From: AP-15 sp963788085 | Lineage (GTDB): Bacteria > Pseudomonadota > Alphaproteobacteria > ATCC43930 > CGMCC-115725 | Length of the DNA stretch: 64,000 bases | NCBI GenBank assembly: GCA_963788085.1 | Contig: CAWBFS010000007.1 | Span: 124,001 to 188,000 of the forward strand | Reading direction: 5' to 3' | Shown: in pieces, positions 46,558-55,331 of the stretch | How positions within the stretch are numbered: position 1 is the stretch's first letter | How the letters are laid out: each line of letters begins with the position of its first letter | The notes under the pieces: model-generated | The model's input: only the letters and a program-made list of their open reading frames with translations | Told to the model about the DNA's origin: nothing | Database searches by the model: none | Made by a program: the position numbers and the translations under genes

Positions 46558-47571
46558 ATGCGAATCCTGATCGCTACCGACGCATGGTCACCGCAGGTCA
46601 ACGGAGTCGTCAGGAGCCTGCAATCGCTCGCCGCCAATGCGCGGAAGCTGGGTGCCGAGATCGAGTTTCTGACGCCGGAAGGCTTTCCGACCTTTCCGTT
46701 GCCGACCTACCCGAGCATTCGCTGCGGCATCCCGACCTGGCGAGAAATCGCGCGCCGGATCGAGCTTGCAACACCCGATTGCCTGCATATCGCCACCGAG
46801 GGACCGATCGGGCAACTGGTGCGGCGCTATTGCCTCGCGCGAAAAATATCCTTCACGACCAGCTACATGACGCGTTTTCCGGAGTACGTTTCGGCGCGCC
46901 TCCCGGTCCCTCTGTCGTGGACCTACGCGGTATTGCGCCGCTTTCATGCGGCGGCCGCGGTGACAATGGTGTCCACCCGCTCATTGCTCGAGGAACTCGG
47001 CAATCGCGGCTTTGCGCACCTGGCGATGTGGACGCGCGGCGTCGATACCGACCTCTTCCGCCCCGAGCGCGCCGCGGCAATCGATCTGCCCCGCCCGATT
47101 TTCATCAGCGTCGGCCGCCTCGCGGTGGAAAAGAACCTGGCCGCATTTCTGGCGCTCGATCTGCCCGGCTCGAAGGTCGTCATCGGCGACGGGCCACAGG
47201 CGGGCGAACTGCAGCGCCGTTTTCCGGACGCTCACTTTCTCGGTCAGCTGGAAGGGGAAACCTTGGCCGCCCATCTTGCGGCGGCAGACGTCTTCGTGTT
47301 TCCCAGCCAAACCGACACATTCGGAATCGTTCAGCTCGAGGCATTGGCCTGCGGCGTGCCGGTTGCCGCGTACCCCGTTCCGGGACCACAGGACGTGATT
47401 GGGAGCAATCCGGTCGGCGTGCTGGACGAGGATCTCAAATTTGCCTGCCTCGAGGCCCTGACGATTTCGCGCGCGGCCTGTCGCGCATTTGCACTCACCC
47501 AATCCTGGGAACGCAGCGCGCTGCAGTTCATTTCGCATTGTCGGCCATGCCGGCACTTCGCGGCGGCATGA
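46558..47571 (+). CDS. GT4-type glycosyltransferase
   Basis: 337 aa, intact, starting 15 bases after psd. N-terminal domain MRILIATDAWSPQVNGVVRS (typical of SqdX/PimB-like transferases), PDCLHIATEGPIGQLVRRYC, FTTSYMTRFPEYVSARLPVP. C-terminal UDP/GDP-sugar domain: MWTRGVDTDLFRPERAAAID, IFISVGRLAVEKNLAAFLAL, and the EX7E-like VFPSQTDTFGIVQLEALACG. Members glycosylate diacylglycerol or phosphoinositol lipids. Together with psd and pmtA nearby this suggests membrane glycolipid synthesis. Confidence 0.85.
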   Translation: MRILIATDAWSPQVNGVVRSLQSLAANARKLGAEIEFLTPEGFPTFPLPTYPSIRCGIPTWREIARRIELATPDCLHIATEGPIGQLVRRYCLARKISFTTSYMTRFPEYVSARLPVPLSWTYAVLRRFHAAAAVTMVSTRSLLEELGNRGFAHLAMWTRGVDTDLFRPERAAAIDLPRPIFISVGRLAVEKNLAAFLALDLPGSKVVIGDGPQAGELQRRFPDAHFLGQLEGETLAAHLAAADVFVFPSQTDTFGIVQLEALACGVPVAAYPVPGPQDVIGSNPVGVLDEDLKFACLEALTISRAACRAFALTQSWERSALQFISHCRPCRHFAAA

Positions 47572-47888
47572 ACATATCGCCCGAGACAACGGTTCAAAGC
47601 CGCGCGCCTGCCGAACTGACCGCCCCCCCGCATGCCGCAGCCCGGTTCGCTGAAGCTCCGCGGGGCCGCCCACCAGGAAATCGGAATGGGCCGCCAGCGA
47701 AGGGGTCGCCGGTCGAAGCATTCAATGATCTCGAGCCGATCTGGAGATCGCTTGATGGCGACCGCCGAGTTTCCCGCAGGCGGCCGCTTGATAGTGGCAC
47801 GAAGGTGTGCCACGGTCCCACACCTTTGTCGCATCACTGGCACATCGGCCGTGCGCGGTCGATGCGGTATTTGGTGGCGAGGACCGTC
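47572..47888. other. Intergenic stretch without a gene
   Basis: About 320 bases. Only GC-rich shadow ORFs. A small hairpin GTGGCAC-GAAGGT-GTGCCAC lies near 47793-47812, followed by a partly complementary CCCACACC. No clear promoter. Confidence 0.45.
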
Positions 47889-48179
47889 ATGTGCCGTAAC
47901 ATCAAGACGCTGCATAACTTCAAGCCACCCGCCACGGATGACGAGATCCGAGCCTCTTCCCTGCAATTCGTTCGGAAGCTGAGCGGCTTTACGCGGCCCT
48001 CCAAAGCGAACCAGCTCGCTTTCGACCGGGCCGTGGACCGGGTGGCCGATGCGGCGCACGAGCTGCTCGCCTCTCTCGTCACCAACGCTCCGCCCCGCGA
48101 TCGCCAAGTCGAGGCGTCAAAGGCCCAGGCCAGGGCGGCTGACCGGTTCCGCGCGCCTGACGCAACAGGCGCGACCTAG
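47889..48179 (+). CDS. DUF2277 family small protein
   Basis: 96 aa. Starts MCRNIKTLHNFKPPATDDEI, the signature of this family, continues LQFVRKLSGFTRPSKANQLA and ends VTNAPPRDRQVEASKAQARA. The ATG at 47889 is chosen because MCRNI is the conserved N-terminus. Soluble, helical; function unknown. Confidence 0.85.
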   Translation: MCRNIKTLHNFKPPATDDEIRASSLQFVRKLSGFTRPSKANQLAFDRAVDRVADAAHELLASLVTNAPPRDRQVEASKAQARAADRFRAPDATGAT

Positions 48180-48255
48180 CCGGCCAAAAGCGTAGCGCAT
48201 TCCGCCTGGGCCGCGGTAAGGGTACCGGTCGGGCGCTTGGCGGATAGGAGGTAAT

Positions 48256-49607
48256 ATGGACGGCACCACGCAGCTGCTCGAAAGCGACCGGCGCTATCTC
48301 GTTCACCCGCTGCATCACCCTGATGACCACCGACAGCCGCTGGTCGTTGTCGAGGGGAAGGGCGCGATATTGCGCGATGCCGAGGGCCGCGAATACATCG
48401 ACGGGCTGTCCGGGCTGTGGAACGTCAACGTCGGCCACGGCCGTGGCGAGCTTGCCGATGCGGCGGCAGCCCAGATGCGGCGCATCGCTTTCGCTTCGGC
48501 CTATATTGGCGCGACCAACGAGCCGGCGGTGCGTCTCGCCGAGAAGATCGTCGGCCACGCCTATCCGAGCTCCGCCGCCGTCTATTTCACGACCGCGGGC
48601 GCCGAGTCGAACGAATCCTCGTTCAAATTCGCGCGCTATTACTGGAAGGTCAAAGACCAGCCGCAGAAGACGAAGATCATTTCGCGCATCCACGCCTATC
48701 ACGGCGTGACGATGGCGGCGATGAGCGCCACCGGCATGGCGGCCTATCACAAGATGTTCGGGCCGCTCGTCCCCGGTTTCATCCAGGTCGCGCCGCCTTA
48801 CGCCTATCGCTGGACCGGCAACGAGGAGCCGGGGGTCGGTGCCGCCGATGCGGTCGAAAAGCGCGATCCTCGCCGAGGGCCCCGACACCGTGGCGGCGGT
48901 CATCGCCGAGCCGGTGATGGGGGCGGGCGGCGTTATCGTGCCGCCGCCGTCTTATTTCCCGCGGCTGCGCGAAATCTGCGACCGCCACGATGTACTGCTG
49001 ATCGCCGACGAGGTGATCACCGGTTTTGGCCGCACCGGCAGATGGTTCGCGCTCGGGCATTGGGGCGTCGAGCCGGATCTCGTCTCCTTCGCCAAGGGGG
49101 TGACCAGCGGCTATCTGCCGTTGGGCGGCGTGATCGCGTCGAAGCGCGTGCACGAGGCGATCGAGAGCGCGCCGGCCGACCGCAAATTCATGCATGCCGC
49201 GACCTATTCCGGCCATCCGGTCTGCTGTGCGGTCGGCTTGCGCAATGTCGAGATCATCGAAAGCGAGGGGCTCGTCGAGCGCGCGGCGGTAATGGGCCGC
49301 AGGCTGCTCGCCGGGCTCGAGGAGCTTGCGCGACCTGCCGGTCGTCGGCGATGTCCGCGGGCTCGGCATGATGTGCGGCGTCGAGCTGGTGACCGACCGC
49401 AACACCAAGGCGCCGGCGGTCGGGCTCGGCGGGCGCTTCACGCGCGAGGCGTTGGCGCGCGGGCTGCTACCGCGCATTCGCGCCGGCAGCGCCGATCCGC
49501 CGATCGGCGACACGATCTGCCTCGCCCCGCCGCTGATGACCCCACCCGAGGTGCTCGACCGCATCCCGCAGATCCTGCGCGAGGCAATTACCGCAGCGAC
49601 GCGTTGA
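48256..49607 (+). CDS. Class III omega-aminotransferase (PLP), two frameshifts
   Basis: About 450 aa. GREYIDGLSGLWNVNVGHGR and AVYFTTAGAESNESSFKFAR at the cofactor end, IHAYHGVTMAAMSATGMAAY, then after a shift near 48848 VIAEPVMGAGGVIVPPPSYF, LIADEVITGFGRTGRWFALG and the lysine loop LVSFAKGVTSGYLPLGGVIA. A second shift near 49330 leads to LPVVGDVRGLGMMCGVELVT. Typical of beta-alanine:pyruvate or putrescine-type transaminases; amino donor unknown. GGAGG precedes the ATG. Confidence 0.85.
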
Positions 49608-49637
49608 GTCCGGTTTTGGCAGAGTGAACCTTCGCGA

Positions 49638-51392
49638 TTAAGCCACCCGGTCGCCTTGTTTGATCTCGACGGTACGGTTGTCGACCGCGGGCAGCATGCG
49701 GGCGGGGTCGCGGGTCACGACGACGTCGAGCACGGTCGGGCGGGTGCGCTCGGCGAGGCCGGTCCGCAGCGCCTCGCCGAGCCGATCCGGATCCTCGATC
49801 CGGATGCCGTTGCAGCCCATCGCGCGGGCGATCGCGGCATAATCCATCTCGACGAGGTCGGAGGATTGATAGCGCCCGCGAAAGATGGCGTGCTGCAATG
49901 CCTTGACGTAACCCGAGGCGGCATTGTTGACGACGACGATCGTCAATCCGATGCCGGCACGCCGGGCGGTTTCGAGCTCGCCGAGCATCATGTTGAACCC
50001 GCCGTCGCCGGTGATCGCGACGGCCGGGGTGGACGGAGCGGCCAGAGCCGCCCCGATCCCGCCGGGCAGCCCGTAGCCGATCGACGCCAGACCGCGATCC
50101 GGGATGAAGTGGCGCCCCGGCGATTTCGTATCATAGAGCAGCCCGGTCCAGTGACCGGCAAATCCGCCGTCGGCGACGAGGGTGCTGTCCGCCGGCAATG
50201 CCTTGTTGAGCTCGGTGCACAGCCGGGCCATGTGGATCGGCCGCTCCTCCGAGTCGAGGCGCGCGGCTGCCTCGTCGCGCCATGACGCCATCCGGGAGGG
50301 GATCTCGTCGACATAATCGGCGCGCGCCGCCCGCGCTCGCTTCTCCTCGTCGGCAAGCGCCTCGCCGAGATCCTCGAGCCCGGCCCTGGCGTCACCCCAC
50401 AACGCCACATCCGCTGCGCGGCAGCGGCCGATCTCCTCCGCGACAATGTCGAGATGGATCAGCGGGATCGTTTCCGGCGGCAACGCATAGCGCTTGGTCG
50501 CAATCTCGCCGAGCTTGCAGCCGACGACGACGAGGCAGTCCGAGGTCTCGATCAGCTCGTTGGCGATGCGCGAATAACGGCCGAAAAGCCCGACCGAAAG
50601 CGGATGGGTGCAGGCGATGCCGCCCTTGCCGCTCATCGTATGCGCGACCGGGATCGACTGGGCCTCGGCAAAACCGAGCAATGCGTCGTATCCCGCCGAG
50701 AGGTGAATGCCGCCACCCACCAGGAGCAGCGGGCGCTTGGCACGCGCGATCAGCGCGGCAGCGCGGGCAACCTCCGCCCGATCCGGCCGGATGCGCCGGG
50801 CGGGCACGCTCAATGTCGACGGATCGATCGCAAAATCTTCGGCAGTAAAGTCGTGCTCGCCGTGGCAGACATCCTCGGGAACGTCGAGCAATACCGGCCC
50901 CGGCCGGCCGGAGGTCGCCACCGCAAAGGCACGGCGCAACAACTCGGGGACGCGGCTTGTCATCTCGACCCGGATCAGCTCCTTGACCGCCGGCCGCAAG
51001 ATCTCGGTCTGCCGGCATTCCTGCGTCATGTTCTTCCAGGAATGCGCGCGGTTGGTGTCGCCAGCCAGCGCGATGATCGGCACGCCGGCGTTGAGGCTCT
51101 CGATAAGGCCGGTCACGAGGTTGGTGGCGCCGGGGCCGAGCGTACCGTCGCACACACCAGGGCGGTTAGTGACGCGCGCATAGGCGTCCGCAGCGAAGGC
51201 GCCGCAACGCTCGTCGTTGATCAGAAAATGCCGCATGCCGAGCTGCGCCAGCGCGTCGTAAAACGGCAGAAGCTGAAACCCGCCCATCCCGAACATCGGC
51301 CCGACCTCGGCGAGCCGCAGCATCTCGGCGAGCGCGCGGCCGCCGTTCATACGGCCCGACGGCCGATTGCTGGCATGCGCTGGGTCACTCAT
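49638..51392 (-). CDS. Thiamine-diphosphate-dependent enzyme, acetolactate-synthase-like
   Basis: 584 aa, intact. Three-domain TPP fold: N-terminal pyrimidine domain with the catalytic Glu region (AFAADAYARVTNRPGVCDGT), a central Rossmann-like part (RAKRPLLLVGGGIHLSAGYD), and the C-terminal pyrophosphate domain with the GDGGFNMMLGELETARRAGI...NNAASGY metal motif (GDG-x~26-NN). Sequence resembles the large subunit of acetolactate synthase and related 2-oxoacid decarboxylases or lyases; no FAD or regulatory subunit clue. Its ATG overlaps the stop of the tandem-domain gene upstream (51389-51392), so the two are co-translated. Confidence 0.8.
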   Translation of the reverse strand: MSDPAHASNRPSGRMNGGRALAEMLRLAEVGPMFGMGGFQLLPFYDALAQLGMRHFLINDERCGAFAADAYARVTNRPGVCDGTLGPGATNLVTGLIESLNAGVPIIALAGDTNRAHSWKNMTQECRQTEILRPAVKELIRVEMTSRVPELLRRAFAVATSGRPGPVLLDVPEDVCHGEHDFTAEDFAIDPSTLSVPARRIRPDRAEVARAAALIARAKRPLLLVGGGIHLSAGYDALLGFAEAQSIPVAHTMSGKGGIACTHPLSVGLFGRYSRIANELIETSDCLVVVGCKLGEIATKRYALPPETIPLIHLDIVAEEIGRCRAADVALWGDARAGLEDLGEALADEEKRARAARADYVDEIPSRMASWRDEAAARLDSEERPIHMARLCTELNKALPADSTLVADGGFAGHWTGLLYDTKSPGRHFIPDRGLASIGYGLPGGIGAALAAPSTPAVAITGDGGFNMMLGELETARRAGIGLTIVVVNNAASGYVKALQHAIFRGRYQSSDLVEMDYAAIARAMGCNGIRIEDPDRLGEALRTGLAERTRPTVLDVVVTRDPARMLPAVDNRTVEIKQGDRVA

Positions 51393-52222
51393 GCGTTCCT
51401 CCCTGGTTCTACCGCGGTGCGGCGGACAATTTCGACAAACTCTCGGGCGGTCATGCCAGGCGCGATACCCAGCGCCGCGGCACGCTGGTTTACCCGCGTC
51501 AGAATACCGTCTTCATAGGTCGAACGGGCATCGCCGATCCGGGCGCTCGTTGCGGCCACCGTCCCCGCGGCGATGCCGCGACCGTCGAGCGCCGGCAGCC
51601 TTGTGACGCCGGCCTCGTCTATCCCGATCCCGGCGTCGTTGAATAGCGCGGCGAGCGCGTCGGCCTTGAGCGCGGTGTCCGGCCGGCCGCCGAGCAGCCC
51701 GCCATGCGAGCCGGTCACGACAATCGCCCCGACCTGCTGCGCGTCGACCAGCGAGGCCGAGTCGAGCGCCCATACGGCGGGCGCCCCGGCAATCAGCAGA
51801 AAGGCGGCTTCGAGTGCCGGGGGTGGCTCCCCCGTGCCGGGTGAGGCTTGTTGCAAGACCGCCGCGGCATCTCGACAGGCAAAGCCGGATCGGCAGCCGA
51901 GCGCGGCTGCCTGAGAGTTTGCATGGGTGATGATGCCGCGAGCCACCATGTCGGATCCGTCTCCGATGCGCGCGGTGTCGTGCCCGACGGCGGCAGCGGG
52001 AATGCCGAGCCCAGCCAGGTAATCGAGCCCGGCGACGCCCGCGCCGTCCCGTCCCACTCCGGCATCGTTGAAGACAGCTGCCGCAACGCGCAGCTCTGCC
52101 GCGACATAGGCGGCATAAATGCCGCCGTGGGAACCGTTGACGACAACCGCTCCCGCCGCGTTAGTTCCGACACGCGTGATGCTGTCGGCGGTGAGCACCG
52201 GCGCAAGCTGTGTGACTGGCAA
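51389..52222 (-). CDS. Unrecognised protein made of two tandem copies of one domain
   Basis: 277 aa, intact, no signal peptide. Two copies of about 90 residues are plain. Copy 1 (about 22-112): GAVVVNGSHGGIYAAYVAAE, AAVFNDAGVGRDGAGVAGLD, ARIGDGSDMVARGIITHANS, AAALGCRSG. Copy 2 (about 165-257): GAIVVTGSHGGLLGGRPDTA, AALFNDAGIGIDEAGVTRLP, ARIGDARSTYEDGILTRVNQ, AAALGIAPG. The GSHGG and FNDAG(V/I)G blocks are the best kept and may be catalytic or ligand-binding. I do not recognise the family. It overlaps the TPP-enzyme start by 4 bases, so a shared pathway step is likely. Confidence 0.8.
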   Translation of the reverse strand: MPVTQLAPVLTADSITRVGTNAAGAVVVNGSHGGIYAAYVAAELRVAAAVFNDAGVGRDGAGVAGLDYLAGLGIPAAAVGHDTARIGDGSDMVARGIITHANSQAAALGCRSGFACRDAAAVLQQASPGTGEPPPALEAAFLLIAGAPAVWALDSASLVDAQQVGAIVVTGSHGGLLGGRPDTALKADALAALFNDAGIGIDEAGVTRLPALDGRGIAAGTVAATSARIGDARSTYEDGILTRVNQRAAALGIAPGMTAREFVEIVRRTAVEPGRNA

Positions 52223-52406
52223 AGCTCTCTCCCCAACGACTGACTTCAGATCATGCCGCGAGGACGAGGCGAAGAACAGCCATCACGGAGGGCCGCTCAG
52301 TTGGGATGTCGATCTTCGCATCGGGGTCTGCGAGCTGTGGCGATGCGTCGCCATTCGCCGTCGCCGCGCGTTAGCTTGCGGAAATATTCTCTCCCGGGAG
52401 ATTGAG

Positions 52407-53825
52407 ATGACGGATGGGTCTGCACGCGTCCCGGCGGGTCACGGCGACCGGCCGCGCGTCGTGGTCGTCGGGGCCGGCTTTGGCGGGCTCGCAGCGGCGC
52501 GCAAGCTGGCGCGCTCACCGGTCGATGTGATGGTGATCGACCGCCGCAATTACCATCTGTTCCAGCCGCTGCTCTACCAGGTAGCGACCGCGGCACTGTC
52601 TCCGGCCGATATCGCGCAGCCGATCCGGGCGGTTCTGCGCGATCAGCCGAACGCAACGGTATTGCTCGACGAGGTGAGCGGCGTGGACGTTGTGGCGCGG
52701 CGGGTCGAGACTCGCTTTGGAGTGGACCAGAGCTACGATTACCTGGTCCTGGCGACCGGGTCGCAATACGCCTATTTCGGCCATGATGACTGGCCGGGAC
52801 TGGCCCCGGGCCTTAAATCGATCGACGACGCCACATTGATCCGCCGCCGTGTGCTGTTCGCCTTCGAAGCGGCCGAAAGTGTAACGGATCCCGAGATGCG
52901 CCGGCGCTTGTTGACCTTTGTCCTGGTCGGCGCTGGGCCGACCGGGGTCGAGATGGCTGGAGCGCTCGCCGAACTCGCCCATGCGACATTGTCCCGCGAT
53001 TTTCGCCACATCAATCCCCACACCGCGCACATCCTGCTGGTCGAGGCGGGCCCCCGGGTGCTGTCGGGATTCCCTGATAGGCTCGCCGATTTCGCCCGGC
53101 ACTCGCTCGATCAGATGGGGGTCGAAGTGCTGCTCGACACGCCAATCGAAGCGATCGACAGAAATGGCGTCTTAGCGAAAGGCAAGCGCATCGAAGCGGC
53201 GAACGTCATCTGGTGTGCCGGTGTCGAGGCCTCACCGGTGGCGCGATGGCTTGGCGTACCCGCCGGCAAAGGCGGCCGGGTCAACGTCGCCGCCGACCTG
53301 ACAGTGCCGGGCCACGCGGAGATCTTCGTCGTCGGCGATTCCGCCTTCGTGACCGGACCAACGGGCGAGCCGCTGCCCGGTCTCGCGCCGGTCGCCAAAC
53401 AGCAGGGTCAATATGTCGGAGAGGTGATCGCCCGGCGCGTGCGCGGCGATCCGGCGATGCCGCCATTCCGTTACCGCGACGAGGGCGCGCTTGCCACGAT
53501 TGGCCGCCATTCGGCGATCGCCGACCTTGGCTGGATCAGGCTGACCGGCTGGGTCGCCTGGATCCTCTGGGGAATCGTGCACATCTTTTTCCTGATCGGC
53601 TTCCGCAACCGAATGGCGGTCTTCGTCAACTGGATATGGGCTTGGCTGACCTACGGCCGCGGCGCCCGGCTGATCACCGGCGACACAACCCCGCTCGCTG
53701 CGGCAGCAAAACCGACCCCGCGCGCAATGCCCGATAAGCCGGAGCCGAACGCGAGGCCGCACCCAGCCCGGATTGCCGCTCAAACCATCGCGCCGCCAGA
53801 GCAGGACATATCATTGCGTGGCTAG
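52407..53825 (+). CDS. ndh: NADH dehydrogenase type II (NDH-2)-like FAD oxidoreductase
   Basis: 472 aa. FAD loop VVVVGAGFGGLAAARKLARS (GAGFGG at 22-27), VIDRRNYHLFQPLLYQVATA, the second nucleotide loop FVLVGAGPTGVEMAGALAEL for NADH, and the FAD-closing EIFVVGDSAFVTGPTGEPLP. A C-terminal hydrophobic segment (GWVAWILWGIVHIFFLIGF) binds the membrane, followed by a Pro/Ala-rich tail. NDH-2 passes electrons from NADH to quinone without proton pumping. The start has GGGAG 9 bases upstream; the 52223-52406 gap is divergent from the tandem-domain gene and may hold both promoters. Confidence 0.87.
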   Translation: MTDGSARVPAGHGDRPRVVVVGAGFGGLAAARKLARSPVDVMVIDRRNYHLFQPLLYQVATAALSPADIAQPIRAVLRDQPNATVLLDEVSGVDVVARRVETRFGVDQSYDYLVLATGSQYAYFGHDDWPGLAPGLKSIDDATLIRRRVLFAFEAAESVTDPEMRRRLLTFVLVGAGPTGVEMAGALAELAHATLSRDFRHINPHTAHILLVEAGPRVLSGFPDRLADFARHSLDQMGVEVLLDTPIEAIDRNGVLAKGKRIEAANVIWCAGVEASPVARWLGVPAGKGGRVNVAADLTVPGHAEIFVVGDSAFVTGPTGEPLPGLAPVAKQQGQYVGEVIARRVRGDPAMPPFRYRDEGALATIGRHSAIADLGWIRLTGWVAWILWGIVHIFFLIGFRNRMAVFVNWIWAWLTYGRGARLITGDTTPLAAAAKPTPRAMPDKPEPNARPHPARIAAQTIAPPEQDISLRG

Positions 53826-53965
53826 CCTGCTTATCCGTGACTTGGTGCGCTCAGCTAAATCGGCGCGTCGAACTGCCGCACTGTCTGCGTTGCGGCCGAC
53901 GATCATGAATATGTCCAAATCCAACTTTAGACGAAGGTTCCAGGAAAAACCCTGGTGCCGACACA

Positions 53966-54436
53966 GTGTACGCTTCGAAGACCATCCTTTTGGGCTTTAC
54001 CTTCCCGGCCGGCGACCCTCGGACACCGCAGCGCGGTTTCACGCTGCTCGAGCTCTTGGTCGTGCTCGCCATCTTGGGGCTGCTGATCGGTCTCGTCGCG
54101 CCCGCCGCCCTGCGACAGCTCGGCTCTGCCAAGGAAAAGATCGCGCACCAATCGATCGAGCGCCTCGCCGGGGTGCTCGACATCTACAAGCTGGACGTTG
54201 GCACCTATCCTTCGACGGACCAGGGTCTGCAGGCGCTGATTACTCGGCCATCGGGGGTCACCCGCTGGAACGGGCCTTACCTGAAAGGCGAGAAGCTCCC
54301 CGAGGACCCCTGGGGCCGGCCATTCGTCTACCGCAGCCCGAGCCAGCGGCCCGGGCACGAATACGACCTGCTGTCGCTCGGCCCGACGGGCCAGCCCGGC
54401 GGCTCGGGCGCAGCTGCGGCCATCGTCAACGAGTGA
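53966..54436 (+). CDS. gspG: GspG, type II secretion major pseudopilin
   Basis: 156 aa from GTG 53966. Prepilin leader ending QRG, then FTLLELLVVLAILGLLIGLV with Glu at +5. Mature signatures: DIYKLDVGTYPSTDQGLQAL and PYLKGEKLPEDPWGRPFVYR, the hallmark of GspG. It builds the periplasmic pseudopilus. It is the only gsp gene on the plus strand and its end overlaps the convergent gspK end by 11 bases. The leader (24 aa) is rather long, so the start could lie further in. Confidence 0.92.
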   Translation: MYASKTILLGFTFPAGDPRTPQRGFTLLELLVVLAILGLLIGLVAPAALRQLGSAKEKIAHQSIERLAGVLDIYKLDVGTYPSTDQGLQALITRPSGVTRWNGPYLKGEKLPEDPWGRPFVYRSPSQRPGHEYDLLSLGPTGQPGGSGAAAAIVNE

Positions 54437-55328
54437 CCGACGGCTGAGGCGAGCCGAAGGGCGCATCCGAATTGAGGCTGCTGCCCCAGGCGAGAACAGC
54501 GTATCCCTGCGGCAGCGTCGCCCCGGTGCGAACCACCGCGGTCCGGGTTACGCGAGCGTTGCCTGGCCCGGATGCGAGCGCGGTGATCCGCACCGTCAAC
54601 GCATCCGGCGTCGTCTGGCTGGCTTGAACCGCCGGCTGGCCGGTCGGCGACGACCCAACCGTCGATGTTAGGGCGAGCGCCGCCGCTACGACCGGATCCG
54701 TGGTGGCCGGGGTCGGCTCGGGCGGCCCGAACAATGTCAAATGCGGGCGGATCGCCATCAGCACGGCGGGAGTCATGCCGAGGACCCGACCGAGTTCGCC
54801 GAGCGTCTCGAACGGTCCGCTCGGCGGACCATAATCGAGCCCGGCCGCGCGATATTCCGCGAGGAGCGCGCCTTGCTGCGCCGGGACTGGTGCGGATCCC
54901 ACCCATTCGCTTATCGCGGTTGCGATGCTACGAGCGGTGCCGGGGTCACTGCCGGTCACCCGCAGCAAGGCTTCGAGGAGGGCAGGCGAAGCTGTGCTCG
55001 GGTTGATCCAAGATGCCTCGTCCTCCACCTTCAAGATGACCCGGCTACTGCCCACCGAGACTTGACGCGGCGTGCCGTCGACCGGCCAGCGCTGTTCCTG
55101 CTGCGGATCCGAAAGATTGAAAATAGCTTCGAAGACGGCGCCGTCGGCGGCGGCTTGCGAGGCCGAGTTCGCCACGAGATTGCCGGCTATGCGGATCTCC
55201 GTTCGCCCGCTCGCCGTCAGATGCGCGACGATAAAGCCGATCAGCACCAACGTCCACAACACGACGATCAGCGCGAACCCGCCGTTCCGACGGCATTCCG
55301 CCGATCCTGGCGGAAATCGGCGCCGCAC
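54426..55328 (-). CDS. gspK: GspK, minor pseudopilin of the type II secretion system
   Basis: 300 aa. Leader ending RNG, then GFALIVVLWTLVLIGFIVAH without Glu at +5, which is normal for GspK. Helical SAM-like region (ASPALLEALLRVTGSDPGTA, ETLGELGRVLGMTPAVLMAI) as in the tip-complex K subunit. Located right after gspD at the end of the minus-strand operon. Confidence 0.85.
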   Translation of the reverse strand: MRRRFPPGSAECRRNGGFALIVVLWTLVLIGFIVAHLTASGRTEIRIAGNLVANSASQAAADGAVFEAIFNLSDPQQEQRWPVDGTPRQVSVGSSRVILKVEDEASWINPSTASPALLEALLRVTGSDPGTARSIATAISEWVGSAPVPAQQGALLAEYRAAGLDYGPPSGPFETLGELGRVLGMTPAVLMAIRPHLTLFGPPEPTPATTDPVVAAALALTSTVGSSPTGQPAVQASQTTPDALTVRITALASGPGNARVTRTAVVRTGATLPQGYAVLAWGSSLNSDAPFGSPQPSVTR

Positions 55329-55331
55329 CGA

